Assembly (NCBI GenBank): GCA_002449555.1
Contig: DJXA01000071.1
Span: forward strand, 1-5,557
Direction of reading: 5' to 3'
Length of the DNA stretch: 5,557 nt
Source of the DNA: Atopobiaceae bacterium UBA7016
Lineage (GTDB): Bacteria > Actinomycetota > Coriobacteriia > Coriobacteriales > Atopobiaceae
In this document: positions 4,988 through 5,557 of the stretch, one piece after another
Position numbering within the stretch: the stretch's first letter is position 1
Layout of the letters: the number at the start of each line of letters is the position of its first letter
Position numbers and translations under genes: made by a program
Notes under the pieces: generated by a model
Seen by the model: the letters and a program-made list of their open reading frames with translations, nothing else
The model's database searches: none
Told to the model about the DNA's origin: nothing

Positions 4988-5105
4988 CTAGTTGACCGTC
5001 ATGGCGAGCTCGACTTCGTCGTCGAAGACCGCGCCCGTGGGTAGGCCTGCGCGAGGCTGCGGATGGGGTGGGAGACGAATTCCTCCTGCCCTGGAGCGAG
5101 CCCGA
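4988..5105 (-). pseudogene. Possible frameshifted remnant of a gene 3' end
   Basis: On the minus strand, about 5105 to 5040 reads in one frame as GLAPGQEEFVSHPIRSLAQA, and about 5045 to 4988 reads in another frame as LPTGAVFDDEVELAMTVN followed by TAG (4988-4990). In both pieces nearly every codon ends in G or C, as in the real genes here, and the frame changes near 5040. That pattern suggests a decayed coding sequence with an indel. I do not recognise the protein, there is no start codon or ribosome site, and the stretch is short, so chance is a serious alternative. Confidence 0.22.
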
Positions 5106-5110
5106 AAGAA

Positions 5111-5147
5111 AACCGCACCACGAGGGTCGGACCTTCGTGGTGCGGTT
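5111..5147 (-). terminator. Strong bidirectional-type terminator, mainly for ahcY
   Basis: Arms 5111-5127 and 5131-5147 form a 17-bp stem with one wobble and a CGG loop (ends AACCGCACCACGA/TCGTGGTGCGGTT). On the minus strand it is followed by TTCTTTCGGG, extending the terminal TT of the stem into a U-rich tract, about 27 bases after the ahcY stop. On the plus strand the downstream GGTTTC is poorer in U, but the hairpin could still stop ABC operon transcripts. Confidence 0.8.
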
Positions 5148-5173
5148 GGTTTCAGTGCTGATGCGAGAGGAGC

Positions 5174-5557
5174 TTAGATTCCGCTCTCGTAGAGGTACTT
5201 CTCCTGCTCGGGGGTGAGCACGTCGATAGCCTTGCCCATGAAGGCGAGCTTCTTGCGCGCGACGTCAAAGTCGACCTCGGCGGGCACGTCCATCAGCATC
5301 TCGTCAAAGGTGCCTTGGTGCTCGACCAGGTACTTGGCGGAGAGCGCCTGGATGGCGAAGGACATGTCCATGATCTCGGCCGGGTGGCCGTCGCCGCAGG
5401 CCAGGTTGACCAGGCGACCCTCGCCCAGGACGTAGATCCACGCACCGTTGGACAGCTTGTAGCCCACGATGTTCTCGCGCATCTCGCGCTGCTCGACGGC
5501 GTTGGCGCGCAGCCACGCCATGTCCACCTCGCAGTCAAAGTGGCCGGCGTTGCAGCA
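5174..5557 (-). CDS. ahcY: S-adenosylhomocysteinase (3' part, cut by the window edge)
   Basis: NAD-dependent cytoplasmic enzyme that reversibly splits S-adenosylhomocysteine into adenosine and homocysteine, relieving product inhibition of methyltransferases. The visible 127 C-terminal residues are open to the window edge. They begin CCNAGHFDCEVDM, the conserved NAGHFD motif of the NAD domain. GYKLSNGAWIYVLGEGRLVN and LACGDGHPAEIMDMSFAIQA follow, matching the GRLVNL...GHPxxxMDMSF signature. The protein ends LTPEQEKYLYESGI. It therefore lacks the C-terminal extension ending in PxxYRY that carries the Lys/Tyr contacts to NAD of the partner subunit in long-type enzymes. This is the shorter form known from archaea, Thermotoga and various anaerobes. 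The stop is at 5174-5176, followed by a strong terminator. Confidence 0.93.
   Translation of the reverse strand, partial: CCNAGHFDCEVDMAWLRANAVEQREMRENIVGYKLSNGAWIYVLGEGRLVNLACGDGHPAEIMDMSFAIQALSAKYLVEHQGTFDEMLMDVPAEVDFDVARKKLAFMGKAIDVLTPEQEKYLYESGI

Noticed and set aside
4937..5177. Plus-strand 61-codon frame (4992-5177) downstream of the ABC operon
   Set aside because: It crosses the terminator hairpin, has no ribosome site and gives a Gly/Arg-rich product without a family.
1..5557. CRISPR array, tRNA, rRNA, integrase or transposase gene
   Set aside because: No regularly spaced repeats, no cloverleaf or rRNA sequence, and no recombinase-type protein is encoded in any frame with coding character.

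Overview
This window looks like a chromosomal stretch of a GC-rich Gram-positive anaerobe. It is most likely an actinomycetote of the Coriobacteriia (Collinsella/Olsenella-like). That placement is inferred from the strongly G/C-ending codons, the twin-arginine plus lipobox signal on an amino-acid binding protein, a phospho-beta-glucosidase, a stand-alone Nif11-type small protein and a short-type S-adenosylhomocysteinase. No rRNA, tRNA or other taxonomic marker is present to confirm it.

Layout from left to right. The 3' part of a GH1 6-phospho-beta-glucosidase runs off the left edge (1-807, +). A dense palindrome (853-914) separates it from two convergent minus-strand genes: a 67-residue Nif11-like protein (918-1121) and type I isopentenyl-diphosphate isomerase, idi (1271-1831). 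A 502-base divergent intergenic region (1832-2333) follows. It holds an AT-rich block bounded by long imperfect inverted repeats (1933-2107) and several short operator-like symmetries. Next is a compact three-gene polar amino acid ABC importer on the plus strand: binding lipoprotein (2334-3203), permease (3324-4181) and ATPase (4181-4936). After a 237-base spacer with a strong terminator, the 3' part of S-adenosylhomocysteinase (ahcY, 5174-5557, -) runs off the right edge.

How the parts fit. The ABC genes form one operon. Two hairpins lie between the binding protein and the permease, probably biasing expression towards the binding protein, and the permease stop overlaps the ATPase start. With a single permease gene, the membrane channel is presumably a homodimer. 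The other genes are unrelated housekeeping functions: beta-glucoside catabolism, isoprenoid precursor balance and the methyl cycle. The genes are ordinary. The unusual content lies in the small Nif11-type gene with no visible core peptide or modifying enzyme, and in the two structured non-coding elements at 853-914 and 1933-2107. I found no convincing new multi-gene system in this window.
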